Shown piece after piece: positions 9,027-18,477 of a DNA stretch of 64,000 bases. Within the stretch, counting starts at the first letter, position 1; each line of letters begins with the position of its first letter. Position numbers and translations under genes: made by a program. Source of the DNA: Paenirhizobium daejeonense (GTDB lineage Bacteria; Pseudomonadota; Alphaproteobacteria; Rhizobiales; Rhizobiaceae); assembly GCF_014280875.1 (NCBI RefSeq), contig NZ_JACLAL010000004.1, forward strand, positions 434,001 to 498,000, in the 5' to 3' direction. The notes beneath the pieces are model-generated. The model did no database searches. It saw nothing but the letters and a program-made list of their open reading frames with translations, and was not told where the DNA came from.

Positions 9027-10820
9027 ATGCCTGTGTATAAGGCTCCCGTAAACGATACGCTTTTCGTTCTGAACAACGTCCTTGGCCTCGAGCGTTACCA
9101 CAACCTGCCCGGGTTCGAGGATGCTACGCCGGACATGGTCGAGGCGATCGTCGGGGAAGCCGCGAAGCTGGCAGAGGAACAGCTCTTCCCGCTCAATCTT
9201 TCCGGGGATCAGGAAGGCTGCAAACGTCACGACGACGCGAGCGTCACCGTGCCGAAGGGCTTCAAGGAAGCCTATGACGCCTATTGCCAGGGCGGCTGGA
9301 TCGGTCTGGCCGTGCCGCAGGAATTCGGCGGCCAGGGCCTGCCTTACACACTTCACGCCGCCGTTGGCGAATACATGTCGTCCGCCAACATGGCATTGAT
9401 GATGTATCCCGGCCTGACCCAGGGCGCGATTGCCGCGATCCTCGTCCACGGTTCGGACGAGCAGAAGCAGACCTATCTGCCGAAGATGGTCGACGGCACA
9501 TGGTCCGGCACGATGAACCTGACGGAGCCCCATTGCGGCACCGATCTCGGCCTGCTGCGCACCAAGGCCGTTCCGAACGGTGACGGTAGCTACAGGATTT
9601 CTGGCCAGAAGATCTTCATCTCCGCCGGCGAACACGGCATGACCGACAACATCATCCATCTGGTGATCGCCCGTATCGAGGGCGCGCCGGAAGGCACCAA
9701 GGGCATCTCGCTCTTCATCGTGCCGAAGTATCTCGTCAATGAGGATGGTTCGCTTGGCGCGCGCAACGGTGTCTCCTGCGGCGCCATCGAGCACAAGATG
9801 GGCATTCACGGCAACGCAACCTGCGTCATGAATTATGACGAGGCCACCGGTTTCCTGATCGGTCAGGAAAACAAGGGCCTCTCGGCCATGTTCGTGATGA
9901 TGAACGAGGCCCGCCTCGGCGTTGGCCTGCAGGGCCTTTCCATCGCTGAAGTCGCCTATCAGAACGCTGCCAATTATGCCCGCGAGCGCATTCAGGGTCG
10001 TTCGCTTTCCGGCGTCAAGGCACCGGACAAGAAGGCCGATCCGATCATCGTGCATCCGGATATCCGCCGTTCGCTCCTGACCATCAAGGCCTTCACCGAA
10101 GCTGGCCGTGCCTTCACGCTCTGGACCGCGCTGCAGTCCGATATCGCCCATCGCTCCGGTGACGAGAAGGAAAAGCAGGCGGCCGACGATCTGCTTGGCC
10201 TGATGACCCCCATCCTGAAGGGCGTGCTGACCGACAAGGGCTTCGATCACGCCGTCATGGCGCAGCAGGTGTTCGGCGGTCACGGCTATATCGAAGAACA
10301 CGGCATGAGCCAGTATGTCCGCGATGCGCGTATCGCCATGATCTATGAGGGCGCTAACGGCATCCAGGCGCTCGATCTGGTCGGTCGCAAGCTCGGCATG
10401 AACGGCGGCCGCGCCGTAATGGCCTTGTTCAACGAGATCGGTGCTTTCTGCGAGGAGAACCGCGCCGATGAAAATCTCGTCCTCTACACCAAGAGCCTGA
10501 AGAAGGGCCTGAACGACCTGCAGGCCGCGACCATGTGGTTCATGCAGAACGCCATGGCCAAGCCGGACAATGCCGGTGCCGGCTCCACCGATTACATGCA
10601 CCTCTTCGGTCTCGTCGTCCTCGGCTACATGTGGGCGAAGATGGCGAAATCCGCCAACGAGGCTCTTGCCGCCGGCAATGGCGATGCCGACTATTACAAG
10701 AACAAGCTTCTGACCGGCCGCTTCTACATGGAGAAGGTCATGCCGGAAACGGCACTCCGCAAGACCCGCATCGAGGCTGGCAGCGACAGCCTGATGGAGA
10801 TGGCAGCGGAAGCATTCTGA
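9027..10820 (+). CDS. Acyl-CoA dehydrogenase (long form with extra C-terminal domain)
   Basis: A 597-residue flavoprotein that carries out the first step of beta-oxidation, making trans-2-enoyl-CoA. It shows the FAD/substrate-site segment [12 protein letters not shown], and [10 protein letters not shown] containing the probable catalytic base Glu441. The ~600-residue length with a C-terminal extension is typical of the 'acyl-CoA dehydrogenase C-terminal domain' subfamily found in alphaproteobacteria. A GGAGGAAG ribosome-binding site precedes the ATG. It heads a three-gene operon with thiolase and the FadJ-type enzyme, giving a complete cycle from acyl-CoA to acetyl-CoA. Chain-length preference cannot be read from sequence. 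Confidence 0.95.
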   Translation: MPVYKAPVNDTLFVLNNVLGLERYHNLPGFEDATPDMVEAIVGEAAKLAEEQLFPLNLSGDQEGCKRHDDASVTVPKGFKEAYDAYCQGGWIGLAVPQEFGGQGLPYTLHAAVGEYMSSANMALMMYPGLTQGAIAAILVHGSDEQKQTYLPKMVDGTWSGTMNLTEPHCGTDLGLLRTKAVPNGDGSYRISGQKIFISAGEHGMTDNIIHLVIARIEGAPEGTKGISLFIVPKYLVNEDGSLGARNGVSCGAIEHKMGIHGNATCVMNYDEATGFLIGQENKGLSAMFVMMNEARLGVGLQGLSIAEVAYQNAANYARERIQGRSLSGVKAPDKKADPIIVHPDIRRSLLTIKAFTEAGRAFTLWTALQSDIAHRSGDEKEKQAADDLLGLMTPILKGVLTDKGFDHAVMAQQVFGGHGYIEEHGMSQYVRDARIAMIYEGANGIQALDLVGRKLGMNGGRAVMALFNEIGAFCEENRADENLVLYTKSLKKGLNDLQAATMWFMQNAMAKPDNAGAGSTDYMHLFGLVVLGYMWAKMAKSANEALAAGNGDADYYKNKLLTGRFYMEKVMPETALRKTRIEAGSDSLMEMAAEAF

Positions 10821-10827
10821 GGATTTG

Positions 10828-10890
10828 CCCTTCACCCTAACCCTCTCCCCGTCAGAACGGGGTGGAGGTGCCGACAGGCGGATGAGGGGC
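10828..10890. repeat. Rhizobial interspersed palindromic repeat (RIME/REP-like)
   Basis: The spacer between the first two beta-oxidation genes contains a CTCTCCCCGT...ACGGGGTGGAG hairpin followed by GGTGCCGACAGGCGGATGAG. This combination is the familiar interspersed palindrome of Rhizobium and Agrobacterium genomes, recognised from memory of the family. It may shape transcript processing between the genes but does not end in a T-run. Confidence 0.6.
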
Positions 10891-10946
10891 CATCACCGTA
10901 TGGCCAGCAACAATTCGGCGCTCAAGCGCCAAAGGGAGAGAGAACG

Positions 10947-12155
10947 ATGACCGAAGTCTTCATTTACGACCACGTCCGCACGCCGCGCGGGCGGGGCAAG
11001 AAGGACGGTTCGCTGCACGAGGTGCCGTCCGTCCGTCTGGCAGCCAAGTCTCTGGAAGCTATCCGTGACCGCAACGGTCTTGATACCGCGACCGTCGACG
11101 ACATCATTATGGGCTGCGTCGATCCGGTCATGGATGCCGGCGCCGTGATTCCGAAGGCGGCCGCCTTCGAGGCAGGCTATTCGAACAAGGCTCCGGGCAT
11201 GCAGATCTCGCGCTTCTGCGCGTCCGGTCTCGATGCCGTGAATTTCGCCGCCGGCAAGGTCAAGGCGGGTTCGGACGACATCGTCATTGCAGGCGGCGTC
11301 GAGAGCATGTCCCGCGTCGGCATGGGCATGTCGGGCGGCTCCTGGTACATGGACCCGTCGGTCAACTTCCCGGCCTATTTCATGCCGCAGGGTGTTTCCG
11401 CCGACCTGATCGCCACCAAGTACGGCTTCGGCCGCGACGATGTCGACGCCTATGCCGTCGAAAGCCAGAAGCGCGCCGCCCACGCCTGGGAAAAGGGCTA
11501 CTTCTCCAAGTCCGTCATTCCGGTGAAGGACGTCAACGGCCTGACCATCCTTGACAAGGACGAGCACATGCGGCCGGGCACTGACATGCAGGCTCTGGCC
11601 CAGCTCCAGCCGTCGTTCCAGATGCCGGGTGAAATGGGCGGCTTCGAAGCTGTCGGCATCCAGGCCCACCCGGAAATCGAGCGCATCAATTACGTCCATC
11701 ACGCCGGCAACTCCTCGGGCATCGTCGATGGTTCGGCCGCCGTGCTGATCGGCTCCAAGGCCGGCGGCGAAACCATGGGCATCAAGCCCCGCGCCCGCAT
11801 CAGGGCTTTCGCCAATATCGGCTCGGACCCCGCGCTGATGCTGACCGGTCCGGTCGACGTCACCGAGAAGCTTCTCGCCAGGACCGGCATGAAGATCTCG
11901 GACATCGACCTGTTCGAGCTCAACGAAGCCTTCGCCGCCGTCGTCCTTCGCTTCATGCAGGCCTTCGAGGTCGATCACTCGAAGATGAACGTCAATGGCG
12001 GTGCGATCGCCATGGGCCATCCGCTCGGTGCCACCGGCGCGATGATCCTCGGCACGGTACTGGACGAACTGGAGCGCCGCGACCTGAATACGGCACTCGT
12101 CACGCTCTGCATCGGCGCCGGCATGGGCACGGCAACCGTCATCGAACGCGTCTGA
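10947..12155 (+). CDS. fadA: Acetyl-CoA C-acyltransferase (3-ketoacyl-CoA thiolase)
   Basis: A 402-residue thiolase. The nucleophile is Cys91 in [12 protein letters not shown]. The C-terminal catalytic segments are present: [23 protein letters not shown] (His) and CIGAGMG (second Cys). Thiolases of this class cleave 3-ketoacyl-CoA in the last step of beta-oxidation; the neighbours make that direction more likely than acetoacetyl-CoA synthesis. A strong GGGAGAGAG ribosome-binding site precedes the ATG. The gene follows the acyl-CoA dehydrogenase across a 126-base spacer that holds a palindromic repeat, and the FadJ-type gene begins 16 bases after it. Confidence 0.95.
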   Translation: MTEVFIYDHVRTPRGRGKKDGSLHEVPSVRLAAKSLEAIRDRNGLDTATVDDIIMGCVDPVMDAGAVIPKAAAFEAGYSNKAPGMQISRFCASGLDAVNFAAGKVKAGSDDIVIAGGVESMSRVGMGMSGGSWYMDPSVNFPAYFMPQGVSADLIATKYGFGRDDVDAYAVESQKRAAHAWEKGYFSKSVIPVKDVNGLTILDKDEHMRPGTDMQALAQLQPSFQMPGEMGGFEAVGIQAHPEIERINYVHHAGNSSGIVDGSAAVLIGSKAGGETMGIKPRARIRAFANIGSDPALMLTGPVDVTEKLLARTGMKISDIDLFELNEAFAAVVLRFMQAFEVDHSKMNVNGGAIAMGHPLGATGAMILGTVLDELERRDLNTALVTLCIGAGMGTATVIERV

Positions 12156-12171
12156 TTTCTGGGAGGAAGCA

Positions 12172-14385
12172 ATGACCTACAAGAACTTCACCATCGAGAC
12201 CGACGCAGACGGCATCGCCCTTGTCACCTGGGACATGCCCGACAAGTCGATGAACGTCTTTACCGTCGAAGTTATGGACGAGATCGAGAAGATCGTCGAC
12301 CAGACCGTGGCCGATGCCGCGATCAAGGGCGTGGTCTTCACCTCCGGCAAGAAGACCTTCTCCGGCGGCGCGGACCTCACCATGATCAAGGGCATGTTCT
12401 CCATGCTCGAGGAAGAAAAGGCCAAGGATCCGGCCGGCGCCGTGAAGAAACTGTTCGACGCCGCCGGCCGCATGACCTGGCTGTGGCGCAAGATCGAGAC
12501 CTGCGGCAAGCCGTGGGTCGCCGCGATCAACGGCACCTGCATGGGCGGCGCTTTCGAGCTTTCGCTTGCCTGCCATGGCCGCGTTGCCTCGAATTCCAAG
12601 TCGGTGAAGCTCGCTCTTCCCGAGGTCAAGGTCGGGATCTTCCCAGGCGCCGGGGGCACCCAGCGCGTCTCGCGCCTTGCCAACACGCAGGATGCGCTGC
12701 AGATGATGACGACGGGCTCGAGCCTGACTGCATCGCGCGCCAAGGCCATGAACCTCGTGCATCAGGTGGTCGAGCCCGATCAACTGATCCCGGCCGCCAA
12801 GCAGATGATCAAGGATGGCCTGAAAGCTGTGGCTCCCTGGGACGAAAAGGGTTTCAAGGCTCCGGGCGGCGGTATCTGGACGCCTGCCGCAGCACAGCTC
12901 TGGCCGGCTGCCCCCGCAATCCTGCGCCGTGAGACCGCCGGCAACTATCCCGCCGCTCTGGCCATCCTGAAATGCGTCTATGAAGGCCTGCAGGTTCCCT
13001 TCGATACCGGCCTGAAGATCGAGCAGCGATATTTTACCCAGATTGTCCAGACGACCGAAGCCTTCTCGATGATCCGCTCGCTGTTCGTTTCCATGCAGGA
13101 ACTGGGCAAGGGCGCCCGTCGCCCGGCAGGCGTCGGCAAGACCGAACTGAAGAAGGTTGGCGTCGTCGGCGCAGGTTTCATGGGCGCTTCCATCGCCTAT
13201 GTGACGGCAGCCGCAGGCATTCCGGTCGTGCTGATCGACCGCGACATGGAGGCTGCCGGCAAGGGCAAGACCGTGTCCGAAGGGCTGGTTGCCGGCACCG
13301 TGAGCAAGGGCCGGATGACCAAGGACGAAGGCGAGGCACTGCTTTCGCTGATCACGCCGACGGATGACTATGGTTCGCTGAAGGATGCCGACCTCGTCAT
13401 CGAGGCCGTTTTCGAAGACCGCGACGTCAAGAAGGCCGTCATCGAGAAGGTCGAGGCCGTTCTGCCGGAAGGTGCGATCTTCGCCTCCAACACCTCGACG
13501 TTGCCGATCACCGGCCTTGCGAAGAACTCGAAGCGTCCGGCCGATTTCATCGGCATTCACTTCTTCTCGCCGGTCGAGAAGATGATGCTGACCGAGGTCA
13601 TTCTCGGCAAGGAAACGGGCGACAAGGCTCTGGCCGTCGCGCTCGATTATGTCGCCGCGATCAGGAAGACCCCGATCGTCGTCAACGATACCCGTGGCTT
13701 CTTCGTCAATCGCTGCGTGCTCCGCTACATGTCGGAAAGCTACAATATGCTGATCGAGGGCGTGCCCCCGGTGATGATCGAGAATGCCGCGAAGTTCGCC
13801 GGCATGCCGGTCGGCCCGCTGTCGCTCAACGACGAGGTGGCGATCGATCTCTCGCTCAAGATCCTCAAGGCGACTGTCGCCGATCTCGGCGAAAAGGCCA
13901 TCGATCCGCGCCATATGGAACTCGTTTCCCGCATGGTCGAGAAGGAAGGCCGCTTCGGCCGCAAGAACGGCAAGGGCTTCTACGAATATCCGGCCAAGCC
14001 GGCCAAGAAGTTCCTGTGGCCGGGCCTCAAGGACTTCTACCCGCAGAAGAAGGCCGAGGACGTCGACATGAAGACACTGCAGGAGCGTTTCCTGGCAACG
14101 ATTGCGCTGGAAGCTGCCCGCACCGTCGAGGAAGGCATCGTCATCGACCCGCGCGAAGCCGATGTCGGCTCGATCCTCGGTTTCGGTTTTGCGCCTTACA
14201 CCGGCGGTGCGTTGAGCTATATCGACGGCATGGGTGTGAAGACCTTCGTCGAACTCTGCGAGCGACTTGCGAAGGACTACGGCGCCCACTTCAAGCCGAC
14301 GCCGCTGCTCATCGACATGGCAGCCAAGGGTGAAACCTTCTATGGTCGGTTCGACCCCTACGGTGAAGAAAAGAAGGCGGCGTGA
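12172..14385 (+). CDS. fadJ: FadJ-type enoyl-CoA hydratase / 3-hydroxyacyl-CoA dehydrogenase
   Basis: A 737-residue bifunctional enzyme. Residues ~1-300 form a crotonase domain with oxyanion-hole and catalytic segments ([36 protein letters not shown]). From about residue 322 a Rossmann NAD-binding motif ([13 protein letters not shown]) opens the hydroxyacyl-CoA dehydrogenase part, with NTSTLPIT and the catalytic-His segment [11 protein letters not shown]. It performs the hydration and NAD-dependent oxidation steps between the dehydrogenase and thiolase encoded just upstream. GGGAGGAAG precedes the ATG. The single-chain plan without an isomerase-specific thiolase-binding partner resembles FadJ more than FadB. 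Confidence 0.93.
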   Translation: MTYKNFTIETDADGIALVTWDMPDKSMNVFTVEVMDEIEKIVDQTVADAAIKGVVFTSGKKTFSGGADLTMIKGMFSMLEEEKAKDPAGAVKKLFDAAGRMTWLWRKIETCGKPWVAAINGTCMGGAFELSLACHGRVASNSKSVKLALPEVKVGIFPGAGGTQRVSRLANTQDALQMMTTGSSLTASRAKAMNLVHQVVEPDQLIPAAKQMIKDGLKAVAPWDEKGFKAPGGGIWTPAAAQLWPAAPAILRRETAGNYPAALAILKCVYEGLQVPFDTGLKIEQRYFTQIVQTTEAFSMIRSLFVSMQELGKGARRPAGVGKTELKKVGVVGAGFMGASIAYVTAAAGIPVVLIDRDMEAAGKGKTVSEGLVAGTVSKGRMTKDEGEALLSLITPTDDYGSLKDADLVIEAVFEDRDVKKAVIEKVEAVLPEGAIFASNTSTLPITGLAKNSKRPADFIGIHFFSPVEKMMLTEVILGKETGDKALAVALDYVAAIRKTPIVVNDTRGFFVNRCVLRYMSESYNMLIEGVPPVMIENAAKFAGMPVGPLSLNDEVAIDLSLKILKATVADLGEKAIDPRHMELVSRMVEKEGRFGRKNGKGFYEYPAKPAKKFLWPGLKDFYPQKKAEDVDMKTLQERFLATIALEAARTVEEGIVIDPREADVGSILGFGFAPYTGGALSYIDGMGVKTFVELCERLAKDYGAHFKPTPLLIDMAAKGETFYGRFDPYGEEKKAA

Positions 14386-14395
14386 TCGTGCTGCC

Positions 14396-14427
14396 TACCC
14401 TTCTCCCCGTTCGCGGGGAGAAGGATT
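14396..14427. repeat. Perfect palindrome with TTCG loop (interspersed repeat fragment)
   Basis: CCTTCTCCCCG (14399-14409), loop TTCG, CGGGGAGAAGG (14414-14424): an 11-base perfect stem closing a very stable TTCG tetraloop. It sits ten bases after the fadJ stop codon. It shares the CTCCCCG...CGGGGAG core with the repeat at 10828-10890 and looks like a short form of the same family. No T-run follows, so it may protect the mRNA 3' end rather than terminate. Confidence 0.6.
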
Positions 14428-14506
14428 TCCGGTCAGACTGCTTGACAATCTGCCGGGGAGATCGGGTTCAGACCCGCTACGCGTACCATTCCCGCCGAAA
14501 GCGTCC

Positions 14507-14527
14507 TTGACACTTGCTGTTTGTCAA
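14507..14527 (+). promoter_or_regulatory. Inverted repeat/promoter element ahead of the BASS transporter
   Basis: TTGACA (14507-14512), nine bases, TGTCAA (14522-14527) form a perfect 6-base inverted repeat 33 bases upstream of the TTG start. The left arm also reads as a consensus -35 box. A clear -10 box at the usual distance is not obvious, so I treat this as a candidate operator over a promoter. Confidence 0.35.
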
Positions 14528-14560
14528 TTAGACCCGCCCCAGTTCTCGAGGGAGGGTACA

Positions 14561-15526
14561 TTGAAAATCGTCCAGTCGCTTTCGTCATTCGTCGGCAAGA
14601 CCTTTGCACTCTGGGTCATTCTCTTCGCAGTCCTGGGTTTCTTTTTCCCTGACATCTTCAAGCAGGTGGCGCCCTGGATCGTCACCCTGCTGGCCATCAT
14701 CATGTTCGGCATGGGTCTCACCATCTCCGTGGATGATTTCCGCGAAGTGGTCAAACGCCCCTTCGAGGTCGGCATCGGCGTGATTTCCCAGTTCGTCATC
14801 ATGCCACTTCTTGCCGTGCTGCTGACGACGGTCATTCCCATGTCGCCGGAAGTTGCGGCTGGCGTCATCCTCGTCGGCTGCTGCCCGGGAGGGACGTCCT
14901 CCAATGTCATGACGTATCTCAGCAAGGGTGACGTCGCCCTTTCCGTTGCCTGCACCAGCGTGACCACGCTTGCGGCGCCGATCGTCACTCCCTTCCTCGT
15001 GTGGATGTTTGCGAGCCAGTATCTTCCCGTTGACGGCATGGCGATGTTTCTCAGCATCGTGAAGGTGGTGCTGGTGCCGCTTGCGCTCGGCTTCGCATTG
15101 CAGAAGTTGACTCCCGGTCTTGTCCGCGCCGCCGTACCAGCCTTGCCCTTGGTAAGCGTCGTTGGCATCGTGCTGATCGTGGCGGCCGTTGTCGGCGCCA
15201 GCAAGGGGGCCATTGCCCAGTCCGGCTTGATGATCTTTGCCGTTGTCATGTTGCACAACGGTCTCGGTTATCTGCTGGGTTTCTTCGCGGCGAAGGCTTG
15301 CGGTCTGTCGCTTGCCAAGCGCAAGGCGATTGCAATCGAGGTCGGCATGCAGAACAGTGGCCTCGGCGCGGCTTTGGCGAATGCCTATTTCTCGCCGGTT
15401 GCCGCAGTGCCGAGCGCACTCTTCAGCGTCTGGCACAATATTTCCGGTGCACTGCTGGCCAATTGGTTCTCGGGCCGTATCGATGCTGGCGATACAGTTG
15501 CAAGCGAAGCCCCTGGAAAAGCTTGA
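14561..15526 (+). CDS. Bile acid:sodium symporter (BASS) family transporter
   Basis: A 321-residue membrane protein with about ten hydrophobic segments. The family signature region is present: LVGCCPGGTSSNVMTYLSKGDVALSVA, here cited as GCCPGGTSSNVMTYLS, and EVGMQNSGLGAALA in the second half. The open frame runs further upstream, but the TTG at 14561 follows an excellent GGGAGGG ribosome-binding site and gives a family-typical N-terminus (KIVQSLSSFVGK), so I place the start there. BASS proteins import organic anions with sodium; in soil bacteria the substrates include pantoate, pyruvate and other 2-oxo acids. The substrate here is not known. Confidence 0.9.
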   Translation: MKIVQSLSSFVGKTFALWVILFAVLGFFFPDIFKQVAPWIVTLLAIIMFGMGLTISVDDFREVVKRPFEVGIGVISQFVIMPLLAVLLTTVIPMSPEVAAGVILVGCCPGGTSSNVMTYLSKGDVALSVACTSVTTLAAPIVTPFLVWMFASQYLPVDGMAMFLSIVKVVLVPLALGFALQKLTPGLVRAAVPALPLVSVVGIVLIVAAVVGASKGAIAQSGLMIFAVVMLHNGLGYLLGFFAAKACGLSLAKRKAIAIEVGMQNSGLGAALANAYFSPVAAVPSALFSVWHNISGALLANWFSGRIDAGDTVASEAPGKA

Positions 15527-15537
15527 GATATCGGGGG

Positions 15538-15559
15538 AAGTGGTCGGTTTCGGCCACTT
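15538..15559. terminator. Hairpin between convergent genes
   Basis: AAGTGGTCG, loop GTTT, CGGCCACTT: a nine-base stem with one G-T wobble in the 45-base space between the BASS transporter and the convergent glycerophosphodiesterase. It could serve as a bidirectional terminator, although neither side has a long T-run. Confidence 0.4.
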
Positions 15560-15571
15560 TCCTGCCCGCCG

Positions 15572-16603
15572 TCAGTTGATCTGCGCATAAGATCGCCGCA
15601 GCCCTTGACCCTCCAGCCAGCCGATCACGGCTTCCGGTTCGTCGGTCTGGATAATGGTGGCGCCGTGGTCGATCCAGAAGCCGTAGACGGCATCCGTCTG
15701 TCCCTCAGACCATGCCAGTCCGTCACCGCGACCACCGGCCACCATGCCTTCCGGGCGGTCGGTGATAGGGTAGGTGTTGATCCACATATGGAAATTGCCG
15801 CGGATCGCCGCTGCCCGCGCGCGTGGGGAGAAAAGCGGTCCGCCCGATGCCGTCAGAGGTTCGGCCGCATCCCTGCGCCAGTTGATCATCTCTGTGGCCG
15901 GGGCATGGAACGCTCTCGCCACCCTCGCCACGAATGCGGTATCCTTCACCGCATCGTCGGCGAGGATCGGCATAAAGGCAACGTCCGGACCAATTGCGGT
16001 CATGACGGAGCGGGCGCGCTCCAGCCGCTCGTCGTTCCATATCGCCGTCTTGATCAGGATGCCATCGGCCATGCCGAGCCTGCGGGCAGTCGCGACGATC
16101 TCCACCAGGTCTTCCGGCTCCAGCTTGTTGTCGATGTTGACGAGAATGCGGCCCTTGGCATGCAGCAGCATTTCTTCCAGCGTCGGTACCGGTTCGTCGG
16201 TCACGATGCCTGTGCCTTCCACTATGAGCCGGCAGGTCTTCAATGTGGCAAGGCTTTGTTCCGCGATAGCTCCCTTGCATGTCGTCGTGCGCTCCAGCGT
16301 CGCGTCATGCATTACCACAAGCGCGCCGTCCTTCGACCGTCGCACGTCAAGCTCGACCATTTCGACACCGATCAATGCCGAATGATCGATGGCATCCCTG
16401 GAGTTTTCAGCGCGTACGACCTTGCCGTTTTCCTTCCAGCCCGCGCGATGGGCAACCACCATCACATGGTCGCGCCACCGGTTGGCGTCCGACAACCGCT
16501 CGTGGATCATTCCGGAATGGCTGGCTTCAGGAAGATAGGCACCGGAAGGAAGGGCGGGAACGAAGGACAGGATCGTGGCGACAAACGGGACGATCAGACG
16601 CAT
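15572..16603 (-). CDS. Exported glycerophosphodiester phosphodiesterase family protein
   Basis: A 343-residue protein with an N-terminal signal sequence (MRLIVPFVATILSFVPALPSG region). The GDPD-family catalytic pattern is visible: VVAHRAG, ENS, then VEMVELDVRRSKDGALVVMHD with the metal-binding Glu and Asp and the second catalytic His. Such enzymes hydrolyse glycerophosphodiesters from phospholipid headgroups to glycerol-3-phosphate and an alcohol, here probably in the periplasm. The C-terminus keeps the family's last segment IIQTDEPEAVIGWL. No transporter for the product is adjacent. Confidence 0.9.
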   Translation of the reverse strand: MRLIVPFVATILSFVPALPSGAYLPEASHSGMIHERLSDANRWRDHVMVVAHRAGWKENGKVVRAENSRDAIDHSALIGVEMVELDVRRSKDGALVVMHDATLERTTTCKGAIAEQSLATLKTCRLIVEGTGIVTDEPVPTLEEMLLHAKGRILVNIDNKLEPEDLVEIVATARRLGMADGILIKTAIWNDERLERARSVMTAIGPDVAFMPILADDAVKDTAFVARVARAFHAPATEMINWRRDAAEPLTASGGPLFSPRARAAAIRGNFHMWINTYPITDRPEGMVAGGRGDGLAWSEGQTDAVYGFWIDHGATIIQTDEPEAVIGWLEGQGLRRSYAQIN

Positions 16604-16765
16604 GGGACGGCTCCGGGTCCGGATGGATCATGATGTCGCGATAAAACCGTCGGATCACAGGGCGATGAAGGATTGGTGACGCTTGCATGACGCAGGCCAT
16701 GGAACAGTAGGCCGTCGCGGTCGTTGCCTCCCCAAAACAGGATAACGATGGAAAGGGTGATCGCC

Positions 16766-18472
16766 ATGGACCAGACGAACAATGCGGCCGAGGAAGCGAT
16801 ACGGGTCATTCATGCGGACCTGCCCGTCAACGCGACGCTGCATCTGTGGCTGAAGGCGGTCAGTCCCGAAACACCCGGTTCGCTGTCGCTCTACAGCGTC
16901 AACGGCAAGTTCGGCGAGGTGCAGGCGATCAATGCCGAAGAACATTCCTTCCGCATCTATCAGGTGTTTGGCGGCGGCCCGATCGAATTGCGCTACGACA
17001 GCCGCGACACTGCCGTTTCCGTTGTCTACTGGTTCACCGCCTCGGACGTACTGGAGACCGGCATCACTGTCGTCCATACCAGCTCCGCCAATCAGCCGCC
17101 GGATTTGCCGGCAAGCTATCATTTCCGCCCGCCCTTTGGCTGGATGAATGATCCGAACGGTTTCGGACGCTTCGGCGGGCGCCCGCATCTTTTCTACCAG
17201 CACTATTCGCATGGCCGCATGTGGAACAACATGCATTGGGGCCACGCGGTATCGCCGGATTACCTGCGCTGGCGTCACATGCCGGTTTTCCTATTTCCCT
17301 CGGAGGATCTGACAGCCCGTCCGGACAAGCGTGGTGGCGCCTTTTCCGGTTCGGCGATCCCGCTGCCGAACGGACCAGGCATCCGCGTCTTTTTCACCGA
17401 CAAGGTGAACGAGCGCACGCCTGAGCAGGAGATCCAGATGACCGCGACATCAGCCGATCTTTTCACGGCGGGCGGTGCCTCGGTTCTTCTGGCTCAGAGG
17501 CCGGCGGGGGAGGGGCTCAGTCCGGATTTCCGCGATCCCTACGTCTTCAAAGGACCCGACGGTCTCTGGAAGATGCTGCTCGGCAGCCAGAGCGAGGAGG
17601 GCGGTGTCATCCTGCTCTACGATACCGATGACCCGCAGGCAGCGAGTGGCTGGACCTATCGCGGCAAGTTGCTGGTCGACAGCCGGTATCGCACGACAGC
17701 GCTGGAATGCCCCTGTCTGCTGCCGATCGATGGCGAGGCGACGGACCCGAAAACACGCTGGGCGCTGATCTATGGTCTGATGCACTCGCTGGACGAGAAA
17801 ACCGGCCGGCGTAACCTGACCATGGTCGATGTCGGCTGGTTCGACGGGAAAACCTTCTCCCGGGAGTTCAGCCGGGAACTCGATTTCGCCGCCGACAATT
17901 ATGCCTTCCAGGCCTTCACCGATGGCCAGACGCCGGTGGGTATCGGCTGGCTCGGCAATTGGGTCGATACGGGTCCGACGATCGATTTCCCAAGCGCCAT
18001 GACCTTGCCTCGCACGCTGAGGCTGGAGAACGGCCAATTGCTAACCCCTCCCATCGGAACGGCGGAAAGCCTCAGGAGCCATATTCTCGACCGCACCCGG
18101 CTTGCAGCGGGAAGCATCGTCACCTTTCTCAACGGGGCGGTCGAGATCCTGTTCGATCTCTCGGAGGCAGGCCTGCCCTTCGAACTCTCGCTCGATCATC
18201 CCCATGTTCCGCTCGGTGTCGCTCAGGACGAAACCGGGCTCCTCATCCGCTATGGCGAAGATGAGGCTGCGAGGCCGCGCTATGTAGCGGAGGGCGCACG
18301 CGCCAGCCGTCTGCGCATCTTTCTCGACTATGGCTCCATCGAAGTCTTTGCCGATGATGGCCGCTATGCCGGTACCAAGCGGATCGAGGGTTTCGAGCCG
18401 GTTCGCTCCGCCCGTCTCGTCGCCGATGGGGATGCGATCCGTTCCGCCACGATCTGGGCACTCAGGCTCTGA
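16766..18472 (+). CDS. Glycoside hydrolase family 32 (beta-fructosidase/sucrose hydrolase-like)
   Basis: A 568-residue protein with the three GH32 catalytic motifs: WMNDPNG (nucleophile Asp129), FRDP (Asp257) and EC (acid/base Glu314 in ALECPC). About 115 residues of a beta-rich extra domain precede the five-bladed propeller, and a C-terminal beta-sandwich (SIEVFADDG) follows. No signal peptide is seen, so it likely works in the cytoplasm on imported sucrose or fructo-oligosaccharides. The ATG at 16766 follows GGAAAGGG; longer forms from 16748 or a TTG at 16724 are possible. No sugar transporter is adjacent. It runs convergent with the kinase gene, with only five bases between stops. Confidence 0.9.
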   Translation: MDQTNNAAEEAIRVIHADLPVNATLHLWLKAVSPETPGSLSLYSVNGKFGEVQAINAEEHSFRIYQVFGGGPIELRYDSRDTAVSVVYWFTASDVLETGITVVHTSSANQPPDLPASYHFRPPFGWMNDPNGFGRFGGRPHLFYQHYSHGRMWNNMHWGHAVSPDYLRWRHMPVFLFPSEDLTARPDKRGGAFSGSAIPLPNGPGIRVFFTDKVNERTPEQEIQMTATSADLFTAGGASVLLAQRPAGEGLSPDFRDPYVFKGPDGLWKMLLGSQSEEGGVILLYDTDDPQAASGWTYRGKLLVDSRYRTTALECPCLLPIDGEATDPKTRWALIYGLMHSLDEKTGRRNLTMVDVGWFDGKTFSREFSRELDFAADNYAFQAFTDGQTPVGIGWLGNWVDTGPTIDFPSAMTLPRTLRLENGQLLTPPIGTAESLRSHILDRTRLAAGSIVTFLNGAVEILFDLSEAGLPFELSLDHPHVPLGVAQDETGLLIRYGEDEAARPRYVAEGARASRLRIFLDYGSIEVFADDGRYAGTKRIEGFEPVRSARLVADGDAIRSATIWALRL

Positions 18473-18477
18473 CGGGC

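Noticed and set aside
8845..9051. 68-codon frame between podJ and the acyl-CoA dehydrogenase gene
   Set aside because: It covers the candidate operator and promoter and overlaps the next gene; no family features.
9003..10835. 610-codon antisense frame over the acyl-CoA dehydrogenase gene
   Set aside because: It mirrors a certain gene, and its translation is His/Asp-rich as typical for antisense of GC-rich codons.
12139..14289. 716-codon antisense frame over fadJ
   Set aside because: Antisense shadow of a well-supported bifunctional enzyme.
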